Shown here one piece after another: positions 1 through 10,278 of a DNA stretch of 64,000 nt. The notes under the pieces are model-generated. The model saw nothing but the letters and a program-made list of their open reading frames with translations, was not told the DNA's origin and ran no database searches. The translations under genes were made by a program, and so were the position numbers. The stretch covers positions 215,691,497 to 215,755,496 of the forward strand of contig NC_081406.1 in NCBI RefSeq assembly GCF_030272615.1, given 5' to 3'. The number at the start of each line of letters is the position of its first letter. Position 1 is the first letter of the stretch. The DNA comes from Cryptomeria japonica (lineage: Eukaryota > Streptophyta > Pinopsida > Cupressales > Cupressaceae).

Positions 1-198
1 TGTCTTTGACATTAACAAGTGTTTTCCATGCTATTCCAAGTGTCGGTAATCATTATATCCTACCGATGTACCATATACTAGTGATTGTGCATTAGTCACT
101 TGCTTGCCGGTGAATGTTGTTGGATCTCCAAAGTGCCAGAGTTGATAAGTTTTAGTAGGTGTTGACATCAATGACAAAACCATACCAAAATACCAACA
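1..198 (-). repeat. copia-type LTR fragment, 5' end of LTR, minus strand
   Basis: Read on the minus strand, this begins TGTTGGTATTTTGG at 198 and carries TTGTCATTGATGTCAAC shortly after, the same LTR 5' signature as the solo LTR at 5247-6284 and the LTR at 57591. The rest of the LTR lies left of the window. It abuts a plus-strand LTR fragment at 199. Confidence 0.7.
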
Positions 199-587
199 CA
201 TTCTTATTTCTGGATTGTAGTTTGGATTTATTTTGTAGTCAGTGAGGCTCCTTTGTGATGAGAAATGCACTCTTGGGTGTTGGCCTTCTTGCATGTGCAT
301 GCCCCTTATTGTAATCACATACTTATTGCAGAAGTATTATCTGATTGTGGGTAGGCTTCCCACTACAATTTTTCCCTTTACTGGTTTTTCCAGGTAAAAA
401 TCTTTGTGTTATGTGTTGTGGATGCATGGTATTTGGTTTATTGTTTATGTCTATGCTTAATTGATATATCTTGTATTCTGGTATTTTGTTTATGCATTCT
501 GGTAAAAGGTTTTGTGTGCTAAAAGTTTCATAATCTGTTGACAACTAATTCACCCCCTCTCTCAGCTATTCACCAATTATCCTAACA
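199..587 (+). repeat. copia-type LTR fragment, 3' part, plus strand
   Basis: This matches the 3' part of the LTRs ending at 44418, 48135 and 58635: GTCAGTGAGGCTCC, the 'ttggccttcttgcatgtg' block, a 'ccctttactggtttttccaggtaaaaatc' type block, then GACAACTAATTCACCCCC and a terminal CCTAACA at 587. No primer-binding site follows. The next bases are gag coding sequence of element A, so this is a solo or rearranged LTR inserted in gag, not the 5' LTR of A. Confidence 0.7.
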
Positions 588-1555
588 CAACATCTATATC
601 TGGTAAGTAGAATTTTGGTCTTGATGAGTACAAAATATCTAGATATGAAAGAGAAAGAAGAGAAATAGCAAAGCAAGAAAGAGAGCTTGATGAGCTTGAA
701 GCATTTATTGCCTAAATATTGCCTAAAGGTCTCATTAATTATGATGGAAAGTTGCCCTTCAAATGTTTTTCTTGCAATAAGATAGGACATTTTGCTTCTA
801 GATGTTCAGAGAGTGTGGCTAAGTATGACAGACATGAAAAGTTTGATAAGCATGATAGGAATGATAGATATGAGAAGCATGAGAAGTATGATAAGCCTTA
901 CAAGTCTAACCAGAAAACCTATTATTATGTTGCACATGAAGGTATTACAGATGATGATTCAGAAGGAGATGAAGTTGTGTTTAGTGTCATTAAAGAAGAT
1001 AGATCTGTACCTATTGATTCCACTAGCTGTTCTATTGAGGAGAAAGCTTTGGCTACTAAGGTAGAAGAAAAGGGTGAATGGGTGATTGAAAGTGATTGTT
1101 CACATCATATGACTGGTGATAAAATCAAATTTGTAAGCATGGAAAGGTATGATGGTGGAATAGTTAGATTTGTAGATGACAAAGCCTGCGTAATTTGTGG
1201 GAGAGGTTCTATTTCTTTTGATGGTAAGCATAAAACTAATGATTTCTTGTATGTTGAAGGTTTGAAGAATAATATTTTGAGTGTTGGACAGATGGTTGAT
1301 AAGGGTTATGATCTGCAATTCAAGGATGGTAAATGCAAGATCTTGAATGCCTCTGGTATAGAGATTGCATCTGGAACTAAGACTCAAGGTAACATTTTTC
1401 ATATGAATGCTGGTGAGAAATTTTTTTTGATTGCTAAGATAAATGAGAGTTGGTTATGGCATAGAAGAATGTGTAATGTAAACTTTGATTCATCAATTAA
1501 GATCAGTTCTACACAAGCTATTAGAGATCTGCGTAAGATTGTTAAACTTGTTAAC
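588..1555 (+). pseudogene. gag-pol: copia element A: gag C-terminus, zinc knuckle, protease and pre-integrase region (decayed)
   Basis: The 5' part is a charged gag tail with a stop at about 713. From 719 the frame encodes a CX2CX4HX4C zinc knuckle (CFSCNKIGHFASRC, nt 764-805), a charged linker, and the aspartic protease region. The usual DSGCSHHMTG core reads ESDCSHHMTG (about nt 1088), so both the catalytic Asp and the Gly are changed and the protease should be inactive. The pre-integrase domain (LWHRR, about 1450-1540) follows. Around 1552-1556 the frame shifts by one base: the expected PICKECQLGK continues in another frame. The UBN2 part of gag is missing because an LTR lies upstream. It is a remnant of the same lineage as elements C and F. 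Assignment to Ty1/copia is firm; it is not a functional gene. Confidence 0.85.
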
Positions 1556-2439
1556 CGATATGTAAGGAATGTCAGTTGGGTAAGCAAACAAGGATTTATT
1601 TCAAGAGTAAATGGTATACATTTTATGGATTGTTGGATCTTGTGCATACTGACCTGTGTGGACCTACAAATTTTAGAAGTGTGCAGGGTGATAGATACTT
1701 CATGCTACTAATTGATGATTATTTCAGGATGATGTGGGTTGTCTTTTTGAAGGAAAAATCAGAAGCATTTGAGAAATTTAAGATATTCAAAGCTAAAGTT
1801 GAAACTAAGTCCGGATTGAAGCTGAAGTGTCTAAGATCTGATAGAGGTGGAGAATTTTGTTCTGGTGAGTTCAATTCATTCTATAAGATGCATGAAATCG
1901 TAAGACAACTATCTACTCCTAGAACCCCACAACAAAATGGATTTGTTGAGAGGAAGAATCGTACTATTTTAGATGCTGCAAGAACTATGTTGATTGAAGG
2001 AAATGTTCTAAAGGTCTACTAGAGAGAATCTATTAGCATTGTAGTCTATACATTCAATAGATTTCATATCAAAGGTGATACCAGTAAGACCCCTTATGAG
2101 CTTTGGTTTGGTCATGTTCCCACTGTGAAATTTTTCAAAGTTTTTGCTACCAAATGTTATATCAAGAGAGATGAGGATATTGGAAATTTTGATGCTAGAA
2201 GTGATGAAGGTATCTTTTTGGGATATTCTACAAAGAGAAAAGCCTATAGGTGCTATAATAAGAGACTGAGAAATATAGTTGAGAGTGCAAATGTGAAGGT
2301 GGATGAGAACCTATGAAAGGAGATCAGAGCGTATGCTGATGGTCAACATGTTGTGTTAGCTCCTATTCAGCCTAAAGAGCCTAAGTAGAATAATCTGATA
2401 GAAACTATTAGCCCGAATGTTGTTGTTGTTGGTGATCAT
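1556..2439 (+). pseudogene. pol: copia element A: integrase (decayed, 3' truncated)
   Basis: This is a Ty1/copia integrase catalytic core. The three acidic residues are all recognisable, in HTDLCGP, SDRGGEF and FVERKNR. A TAG at 2020-2022 stands where relatives have Trp, consistent with TGG to TAG. The C-terminal domain resumes at 2125 with the copia-typical FDARSDEGIFLGYS and YRCYNKRLR, and a further stop lies at about 2314. The sequence ends at 2439, where the LTR of element B begins. No RT or RNase H of element A is seen in the window. On the far side of B (11718) the sequence is gypsy, not the rest of A. Confidence 0.85.
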
Positions 2440-3771
2440 TGTTGGCATTTTGGCACTAAGTTGTCATTGATGTCAACTAGTGAAGATATGCAACCGGTAC
2501 TAGATGCTCTACTAGTTAACAGAAGGAGAACACTCTACTAGGCAAGGGTCTTATCAATGTGTGTTTGTCGAACTGACTGCATATTAGTAGGCCATGTCTT
2601 AATTGGCGTGATGTCGTGTGGAGCAGAGGTGGCAAGGTTACTGTGGTTGGTGAGTCTTCATCAACACAGTAGATGAAATAGATAATTGCCATTAATGAAG
2701 GAACCACAAATCAAGGGATTGCATCTGACTGATTACAGCTCAAGGAAGAAGGAATAACAGAGGAAGATCAGGGAGTAGTTGGTACCAAGATTGAAGCAAG
2801 AAGATCGGATTGAAAGTATACCTTGAGAAGGAGACAACAGAGGCATTAATAGTGGTTTGACAGTTATAGGTTGAAATAATGGATCATGTTTTTTTCTTGT
2901 CTGGAAAACATGTTTTAGAAGGCATGAAAATGGCGGAGATGAACAGATGGACATCAAGAGAGATTTGATCATGCAAGACCTGATAGGATTTGGTTTGCCT
3001 CATAGATGGTGAGGAAACCCTAACTGTCAAAATTTTGAATTGTATTTTGGTAGGAAATCACCTGATAAGAGATGTGAGCTCCAGACTAAAAAAGAGGTCG
3101 ATGTTGCAAAGATTGAAAAAAAAGTGAAAGGAGAGCGAGCAAAGTGAAAGGAGAGTGAGCAAAGTGAAAGGAGAGCGAGAAAAGTGAAAATCTTGAGAAG
3201 GTGTTCCAAGCAAGTTGCAGTGTGAGTGAGCAAGCAAACCGGTGAAAGGATTCTACCAATGGTATCATAGTCTGGTAGTTGAGCCTAACCGGTAAGGTAT
3301 AGTAGAGTAGGCATCATCCTAGTGTAACACGGTGTATTGTGAGACTATTTGTAAAAGGGAGAGAAAGATAACGAAGAGTTGCAGGATTCATTTTCAGCAA
3401 GAGGCCTTAATTGTATTCAAATAGTATTTCGATATACATCGCCAAGTTGAAGCTTGGTGCAAGGGTTGGTGCTCCTTGGGTTGGTGCCCAAAATATTTAT
3501 AAATCTTTTTTTTGCCCTTGAGTCTGGATTGAAGCAGTAGACTTCAACAGCTTTTCTTACCAAGGTTTTTTCCATATTGGGTTTTGCTCATAAATTTGGT
3601 GTTGTGAGTTACTTGTGTGTGCATGGTCTCTTTGGCTTTTCATCTTGCATTACCGATTTGACTGTTTAAGTGATTAAGTAAATAACTAATATTCTCAACT
3701 TACATCACAAAAGGAGAAACTTAGGAACCATTGATTCACACCCCCTCCTTAGTGGTATTCTATGTTCAACA
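2440..3771 (+). repeat. 5' LTR of element B
   Basis: Begins TGTTGGCATTTTGGCACTAA and ends TATGTTCAACA, matching both ends of 10241-11717. It is 1,332 bp against 1,477 bp for the 3' LTR. It lacks about 130 bp that the 3' LTR has after GATGTCAACT, and it has one copy of the 'caggggttggtgctccttggg' unit where the 3' LTR has two. It has about three copies of a 20-bp repeat where the 3' LTR has one. Near the 3' end is TGATTCACACCCCCTCC. Confidence 0.9.
3121..3187 (+). repeat. 20-bp tandem repeat within 5' LTR of B
   Basis: Three 20-bp units starting at 3121, 3141 and 3161 (AAAGTGAAAGGAGAGCGAGC and variants), followed by a partial unit. The 3' LTR has a single unit near 11056, so copy number changed after the LTRs separated. 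Confidence 0.85.
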
Positions 3772-3772
3772 A

Positions 3773-3785
3773 TTGGTACCAGAGC
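3773..3785 (+). other. primer-binding site of element B (initiator tRNA-Met type)
   Basis: TTGGTACCAGAGC lies just inside the 5' LTR end. It matches the plant tRNA-iMet complement TGGTATCAGAGC apart from one transition. Equivalent sites follow the LTRs ending at 44418, 48135 and 58635. Confidence 0.85.
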
Positions 3786-3836
3786 CAAGTTCCCATTTAT
3801 CTTCAAACCTTGGGTAGATTCTGGACCTTGAGCACA

Positions 3837-5246
3837 ATGGAAAGAAGTGAGGCTGCTTCCTCAAAAAACCCCATGTTTGATGGATCCAACTATGCCTTCT
3901 GGAGTAGAAGAATGGAGACCTATATTTCATCTCTTGGTTTTGATGTGTGGATGTCAGTCAGGAATGGGTATGTCATTCCCAATGCTCCTCCCACTGATCC
4001 AGATGCAAAAAGAGAGTATGAGAACAATGAAAAGACAAAACATGCCATATTGAGTGGACTATCTAATAATAAATTTGTCAAAGTCATGCACTGTGTTTTA
4101 GAAAAGGAGATATGGGAAGAATTGCAGAGGTTGTTTGAGGGAGATGCAAGGGTCAAAGAAGCCAAGCTGCAAATGTTGAGAAGCAAACTTGAAAGCATCA
4201 AGATGAAAGATGATGAAAAGATTGTAGACTATCTTCACAGATTTGATGAAACTATGAACACTATTAGAGGACTTGGAGAAGAGATCGCATATGAGATTCT
4301 TGTCAAAAAGATACTTAGATCTCTCACTCCCAAATATGATACTAAGGTGTCAGCCATAGAAGAAGCCAAGGATCTAAAGACTTTTACAATGGATGAACTA
4401 TTCGGCTCCCTGACAGTCTATGAGATGAGAACAACCGATGAAACTTCCACAAGGAAAGAGGCAGCATTCAACATCACCAAAAAGGGAAAAGAAGCTATTA
4501 CTCATAAATAATCTAGTGAAGATTGATGCTAAAGTAGCAAACTTTGTCAGGAAGCTCAAAAGAGGATCTAACCAGTACAAGGGAAAGCTACTGCTTAAAT
4601 GCTTCAACTATGGAAAGGTAGGACACTTCGTTGCAAGTTGTCCTCACAAAGAAGCTAGTGGAGATGAGTCAAGAGAGTTCAGGAGATCTTCCAGCAAAGA
4701 TAGAGATAGGAATGACTACTAGCAAGAAAGAAGAGGCTGCCGGAATTGAAATAGCCTATATACCATTGAGGATGACACAACAGATGATGAAGATTCATTG
4801 GAAGATGATGACCATGAGATTGACAAAAAAGTAAACCTCTTCATGGCACTCGATAAACCTGCTGATGAAGATGAGGAAGAGGATATTGAGGCTGAAGGAG
4901 ATTTGGAAAGTGAACTTATCAGTGCACTTGAAGAATTGAGTAAAACAAGAAGGGAACTCAAGAGGGTTAATCTTGTTGCAGTAGATGAACAAGATCTCCT
5001 AAAGAAGTCTCTAGAAGAATCTAGTCAAATCATATCTAACTTAAAACTGCAGCTGGAAGTAACTAAGAGGATTGGTGAAGCTACAACCCTTGATCTGACA
5101 AAGAAAGAAATGGAGCATCAAGAGCTAGAAGTAGAAATAATAAAGCTCAAAAAGGAGCTTGAAGAAAGCAATGAAGAAATAAAAACAAGAAGTAAGTATG
5201 AAGGCAGCACTGAGGCTTTAGATAAGATGTTGAGCAAACAAAAGCA
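3837..5246 (+). pseudogene. gag: element B gag, N-terminal part (UBN2-type domain, zinc knuckle, acidic coiled coil)
   Basis: I chose the ATG at 3837 because MERSEAASSKNP leads directly into the copia gag signature FDGSNYAFWSRRMETYI; the frame is also open about 75 bases further upstream. The capsid-like gag_2/UBN2 region is open to the stop at 4509-4511. A frameshift near there leads to a zinc knuckle at about 4594-4640 whose second cysteine is Tyr (CFNYGKVGHFVASC). Another shift leads to an acidic, Lys/Glu-rich segment with heptad character (4798-5246, containing LFMALDKP and EELSKTRREL), predicted coiled coil. The frame is cut at 5246 by a minus-strand solo LTR, and resumes at 6285 with the GLGFD linker typical of this part of plant copia gag. 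Confidence 0.85.
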
Positions 5247-6284
5247 TGTTAGGTCCCAGAGACAACTGAGAGGGGGGGTGAATCAGTTGTCAATAAATTT
5301 GTAACTAAATATAAGTTATCCAAACTTAATGCATAATACCAGTAAACCAAACTTTATGCTAGTAGACAGTCTTAACAGTTAATTGCAGTACTGGTAAAGT
5401 TTAATGCATGAAACAGAAAGACAAATAACATCCACAACACATAACACAGATATTTGTACGTGGAAACCATGTAAGAGGAGAAACCATGGTGGGAAACCTT
5501 ACCCACAATCAGATGATACTACTGGAGATAGTATGTGTGTACAATATGGAGTCTGCACATGCAGAAAGGCCAACTATCTAGAGCTCATTGCTCAATCACA
5601 AAATGGGAGTCACACTGACTACAATTGGATGGTTAAGTCTAATGATAATGTACTGCTCAAAATAGCATCTTCATATGTTGGATTCAGTACCAATTAAGCT
5701 CTAATTTTCCTTCTTCAAACCTTCCTTGAATCTTGAATGATGTCTGCATGTATAGCTCTGCTTATATTCACATATACCTTATTATATTCTTCTTATCACA
5801 ATCCCATATCAATCTCACAAATGAGATCTTACATATATACCAAAACCTAAGACCAAATGAGTAGGTCGGCTCACTAAAGATATTACAAGTGAATCAATAT
5901 GTGATGCATCATGTCGTCTCAATGCATTTACAATAATAAAAAATCATCTTCATAATGTGTCATACTGATCTAGAATAGAAAAGCTTGCCGGTGCATAACC
6001 TAGACCTATTTGCCGGTAACAGTAAATATGCAAACCCGATTAGATCAATGACCAAATCACCAAAACAAAGTGTTCAAACAATGTCTTCGACATAACCAAA
6101 TAATCTCCAAGTCACTCCTAGTGCCGATGAACAATATAACTTGCCGGTGAACTAGATACCGGTGACTATGCATAAGTCACTGAACATGCTGGTGAACATA
6201 ACCAAGAAACTCCAAGTGCTAATAAGTGTTGACAAGTGTTGACATCAATGACAAAACTAGTGCAACACATCCAAAATACCAACA
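5247..6284 (-). repeat. solo copia-type LTR inserted in gag of B
   Basis: On the minus strand it begins TGTTGGTATTTTGGATGTG (6284) and ends with a C-tract and CTAACA (5247). It is the same family as the 57591-58635 LTR. Flanks are aagca (5242-5246) and aagaa (6285-6289), a TSD with one mismatch. No internal element sequence is attached, so it is a solo LTR left by LTR-LTR recombination. Removing it rejoins the gag frame ...MLSKQKH and KSKDTRGLGFD. Confidence 0.9.
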
Positions 6285-7103
6285 AAGAAATCCAAAGACA
6301 CCAGAGGTTTAGGCTTTGATGTTGGTCAAGGTTCAACCCACAAAGGTAAATTTGGCAAAGAGATAATGTTCACCTCTTCAATTGAAGGTGAAGAAAAGAA
6401 GACATTCACTGTAGGCAAGGATACTGACAAAAAGACATATACAAATGCTATTGGACATCAACATCCAAACTAGTACGTAGGAATGAACAAGAGATCATAT
6501 TTCATGCATAAATATGTAGACCCAAGGAGGAATACCAGAATTGACCAAGAAGGATTCACCAAATTCAACAACATGAATGGAAGACACCCAACGAGGCAGT
6601 TCCATTCAAGACCAAGACAACCCAACAGGTATGTATCAGACTTTCATGGTTATTGTTACTAGTGTAATAAGTTTGGGCACATAATAGCTGAGTGTAGGCT
6701 AAACAATAAGCCTTCTATGAATTATGAAAGTAGTAATTCATTTAATGCACTCTGGGATATGGATAGTGTCTTCTATCAGTGCAATGGATATGGACATAAG
6801 AGTTTTGATTGTAGGAAGAACAAACCAGTACCCTACAATACTTTTAAGGATGTTTTCTTTATTGAAAATATAAAATGCTATAACTATCAAGAATTTGGAC
6901 ACATAGCAAAGTTATGCAGGAACAAGAAGATCAAGAAAATAAAGAAAAATCTAGATCATGAACTAGTAATTGAACTAGAGATGAATATAGTAGCTGACAA
7001 GAAGAAGGAAATCAAACCAATTTGTGTTGAGAAAGGAAAGGAAAAGGCCAAATCGAGTCTCACAGTGCAGACTGCCTTGCATGCTGAAAGTAAAAATCTA
7101 TGA
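6285..7103 (+). pseudogene. gag: element B gag, C-terminal part with three zinc-knuckle-like motifs
   Basis: After the solo LTR the gag frame continues with GLGFDVGQGS, a basic linker, and three knuckle-like motifs: CNKFGHIIAEC (about 6663-6695), CNGYGHKSFDC, and CYNYQEFGHIAKLC, in which one cysteine is irregular. Stops occur at about 6472 and 6660. Such knuckles bind packaged RNA in copia gag. A charged segment then leads into the protease. The TGA at 7101-7103 stands where relatives have Trp (W-V-V-D-S-G), so gag and pol were probably one polyprotein. Confidence 0.8.
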
Positions 7104-8366
7104 GTGGTAGATAGTGGTTGCTCAAACCATATGACTAGTGGTAAAAGGAAATTCATTAAACTTGAAGATTGGAATGGTGGATCGGTACGGTTTGGAGACA
7201 ATTCCTCCATCAAAATAAAGGGAAAAGGAACATTAAGAATTGATGGAATATTGAAGGCACATGATGTATACTATGTGGAAGGCCTCAAACATAATCTGCT
7301 GAGTGTGAGCCAGATGTGTGACAAACGTTACAAATTCACCTTTGACTCAACCGGCTGCCAGATAAAGAAAGATAGTACCAGTGAAGTTGTGGCTGAAGGA
7401 AAGAGAATAGATGGAAATGTTTATAATCTGAAGGAATTCTATGAGTCCCAATGTATGTTAGGACAAGTAGATGAAAGTTGGTTGTGGTATAGAAGACTAG
7501 GCCACATAAATTTTGATAACTTAGTTGCAGTAAGCAAAAAGGAGTGTGTGAGGAATATTCCACTCATCATCAAACCAGTAAACATATTTTGCAATGAATG
7601 TGTAAAAGGTAAGCAAACAAAAGAGAGTTTTAGGACAAAGGAGAACAACACCTCCAAGCCACTTGAAATTATGCATACAGATCCGTGTGGCCCAACTACA
7701 ACAAAAGCACTTGCTGGTGAAAGATACTTCATGCTCTTCATTGATGACTACTCAAGGATGACATAGGTCACCTTTCTGCAAGGTAAATCACAAGCATTTG
7801 AAAGATTCAAGATCTTTCAAAAGATGGTAGAAAAAGAAAGTGGGTACAAATTAAAATGCCTAAGATCAGACAGGGGCAGAGAGTTCACATCAAATGAATT
7901 TGAAGGTTATTGTAAAAAACATGGAATTAGAAGGCAATACTCTGCTCATAGAACACCATAGAAAATTGGAGTGGTAGAAAGGAAGAATAGGATAGTCAAA
8001 GAGATGGCCAGAACCATGTTGAATGAGGCCAGGCTGCCTAATACTTATTGGAAAGAAGTTGTGCATACTCTTGCATACACTTTGAACCGGGTTCAATTAA
8101 GAACAAACAACAAAATGACACCTTATGAGCTATCGTATGATTGGAAGCCATCAGTCAAATATTTCAAAATATTTGGAAGCAAGTGCTTCATTAAGAAAGA
8201 TATGGATGGTTTGGCAAGTTTTGACTTTAGGAGTGATGAAGGGATCTTCCTTGGTTACTCATCTAACAACAAAGCCTATAAATGCTACAATAAAAGACTA
8301 AGAAGAGTTGTTGAAAGTGTACATGTAAGAGTTGATGAGGATATGCATAGAGGATCTCAACCATAG
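7104..8366 (+). pseudogene. pol: element B protease and integrase
   Basis: The protease keeps its catalytic triplet in VVDSGCSNHMTSG (Asp codon at 7110). Then come GKGTLRIDG and YYVEGLKHNLLSV, typical of copia protease, followed by the pre-integrase motif LWYRRLGHINFD (about 7480). The integrase core shows MHTDPCGP, SDRGREF and VVERKNR, so the D,D,E residues are present. In-frame TAG codons at 7764-7766 (Trp position, RMT*VTF) and about 7960 (Gln position, TP*KIGVVERKN) break the frame. The C-terminal FDFRSDEGIFLGYS and YKCYNKRLRR end at a TAG at 8364. All stops are one transition from the expected codon. Confidence 0.88.
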
Positions 8367-8465
8367 GTTAATTGGTATGATGACTCTGGTGATGAATATT
8401 ATAAAGCTTAGATAGAAAATTAACTAGAGGTAGCATCCTAGAAGGTTCCCAATCGGTATGTATAA

Positions 8466-10074
8466 TTGAATCACCCGAAAGAGCAAATTATGGGGAATAA
8501 GAATGATGGTGTGCAGACTAGAAGAAGACTTTCCCGAAATGATGAACAAGTCAACCTATGCCTCATGATTGAAGTTGAACCCAAAACTTTCATTGAGGCT
8601 AGCAAGAGACAAGGATGGATGGATGCCATGGAAGAAGAACTGCACCAAATTGAGAAGAAGACTTGGGAGTTAGTCCCTAGACCGGAAAACAAGAATATCA
8701 TTAGTACAAAGTGGGTCTACCAGAACAAAATGAATGAAGAAGGTAAGATTGTAAGGCATAAAGCTAGATTAGTGTGCAAAGGATACTCTCAAGTAGAGGC
8801 GATTGGCTTTGAAGAAACATTTGCACTAGTGGCTAGACTAGAAGCAATTAGGATGTTTCTAGCTTACTCTGCCTATAAGGGCTATAAAGTATACCAAATG
8901 GATGTAAAATATTCTTTTCTTAATGGAAATTTAGAAGAAGAAGTATACATGGAACAACCAGAAGGATTTTTGTTGCACTATGATGAGACATTTGTGTGTC
9001 GGTTAAAGAAGGCTCTATATGGTTTGAAGCAAGCTCCTAGAGCATGGTACTCAAGATTAGATCAGTATCTAAAGGAGCAAAGATTCAAAAAGGGAAGTGC
9101 TAATAGTAATTTGTACATAAGGAAAGATGGAAATCACATGATTATTGTGGTTGTGTATGTAGATGGCATCATCTTTGGAGGCAACAAGGATACTCTCTAC
9201 AAAGAGTTTGTTGATCAGATGCAGTCAAAATTTGAGATGTCAATGCCTGGTGAATTGGCTTACTTCCTTGGCTTGCAGATATTATAGAAAGATAAAGGAA
9301 TATTTATCTCATAGGTCAAGTATGCAAAGGAGATGCTGAAGAAATTCTAACTAGAAGACTGCAAACTGATAAGTACTCCCATGGTGACCGGCAGCAAATT
9401 GAGTAAAAATGATGAATCACCGGTAGTGGATCAGACTCTGTACAAATCCATGATAGGCAGTCTATTGTATCTAACTTCTTCAAGACCAGATATAGTTCAG
9501 GTAGTATGTATGGTAGCCCGATTCCAAGCTGCACCAAAGTAATCACACATGAATGTTGTTAGCAATAATTTTTAGGTACCTACAAGGAACTCTTAGCTAT
9601 GGTTTTTCGTATCCTAAATAGGGATATTTTATCTTGGAAGCATACACCTATGCCGATTGGGTAGGATGCATTGATGATAGAAAGAGCACAAGTGGTAGTT
9701 CTTTCTTCCTAGGTGACCAGTTGGTCTCTTGGCATAGAAAAAGGTAGGACTTAGTATCCTTATCTACTATTGAATTCGAGTACATTGCTGCTCCGACATG
9801 CTACTCTCAAGTGCTTTGGATGAAGAAGACTCTCAAAGATATACAGGTAGACATCATTGAACCTATTCTCATCTGGTGTGACAATTCGAGTGCAATCAAC
9901 ATAGCAAAGAACCAGGTCATGCATTCCAAAACAATACACATTGCAATCAAATATTACTTCCTCAGAGAGAAGCTTGAATGATAAAAGGTAAGAATGTATT
10001 ATGTTCCTACTATTGAACAATTAGCTGACATTTTCACCAGACCATTACCGATCAACACTTTTGTGTACCTCTGA
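8466..10074 (+). pseudogene. pol: element B reverse transcriptase and RNase H
   Basis: The RT frame is open for 273 codons (8466-9287). It contains [29 protein letters not shown], the first catalytic Asp in QMDVK (residue 146), and [13 protein letters not shown]. The YVDD box reads YVDG (residues 231-234; GGC at 9165), so one metal-binding Asp is lost and the polymerase should be inactive. After a TAG at 9285 the RT thumb and RNase H continue with stops. The RNase H motifs YADWVGC.DDRKSTSG, LSTIEFEYIA and WCDNSSAINIAKN, and the C-terminal ADIFTRPLP are recognisable up to a stop at 10072-10074. Confidence 0.88.
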
Positions 10075-10142
10075 CACAACTTAGGTGCTGTATCCTCTAC
10101 CTAGGAAGTTTTATGTGGCTCAAGGGGTGCATGGCATGGATC

Positions 10143-10240
10143 AAAGGGGGAGTGCACATGTACCCTTTGTCATTGTGTCAAAGGGGGAGATAATATGGAG
10201 TGAATTGTGAAAAGTTGACATCAATGTGAAAGGGGGAAAT
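10143..10240 (+). other. triplicated polypurine tract before 3' LTR of B
   Basis: Three purine tracts, CAAAGGGGGAG (about 10143), CAAAGGGGGAG (about 10181) and GAAAGGGGGAAA (10229-10239), precede the 3' LTR. The last abuts the LTR and is the probable plus-strand primer. Repeated PPTs are a known feature of Sireviruses. Confidence 0.8.
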
Positions 10241-10278
10241 TGTTGGCATTTTGGCACTAAGTTGTCATTGATGTCAAC
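10214..10278 (+). promoter_or_regulatory. 13-bp perfect inverted repeat bracketing PPT and LTR start
   Basis: GTTGACATCAATG (10214-10226) and its exact reverse complement CATTGATGTCAAC (10266-10278) enclose the PPT and the first 25 bases of the 3' LTR, leaving a 39-base loop. The 5' LTR carries the same right arm at 2465-2477. In element E the arms are GTTGCCATCAATG and CATTGATGGCAAC, so both sides changed together. Function unknown. Confidence 0.75.

Noticed and set aside
31-790. Three minus-strand open frames of 73-95 codons at the left edge
   Set aside because: They lie in LTR sequence and show no protein signature; they are chance frames.
3027-3268. Minus-strand frames of 60-68 codons rich in Leu, Ser and Phe
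   Set aside because: They are translations of the 20-bp tandem repeat in the LTR of B.
3773-3785. A tRNA gene near the PBS
   Set aside because: Only the short complement of the tRNA 3' end is present; no cloverleaf sequence around it.
5404-5697. 97-codon plus-strand frame with several cysteines
   Set aside because: It lies entirely inside the minus-strand solo LTR 5247-6284; similar frames occur in the E LTRs.
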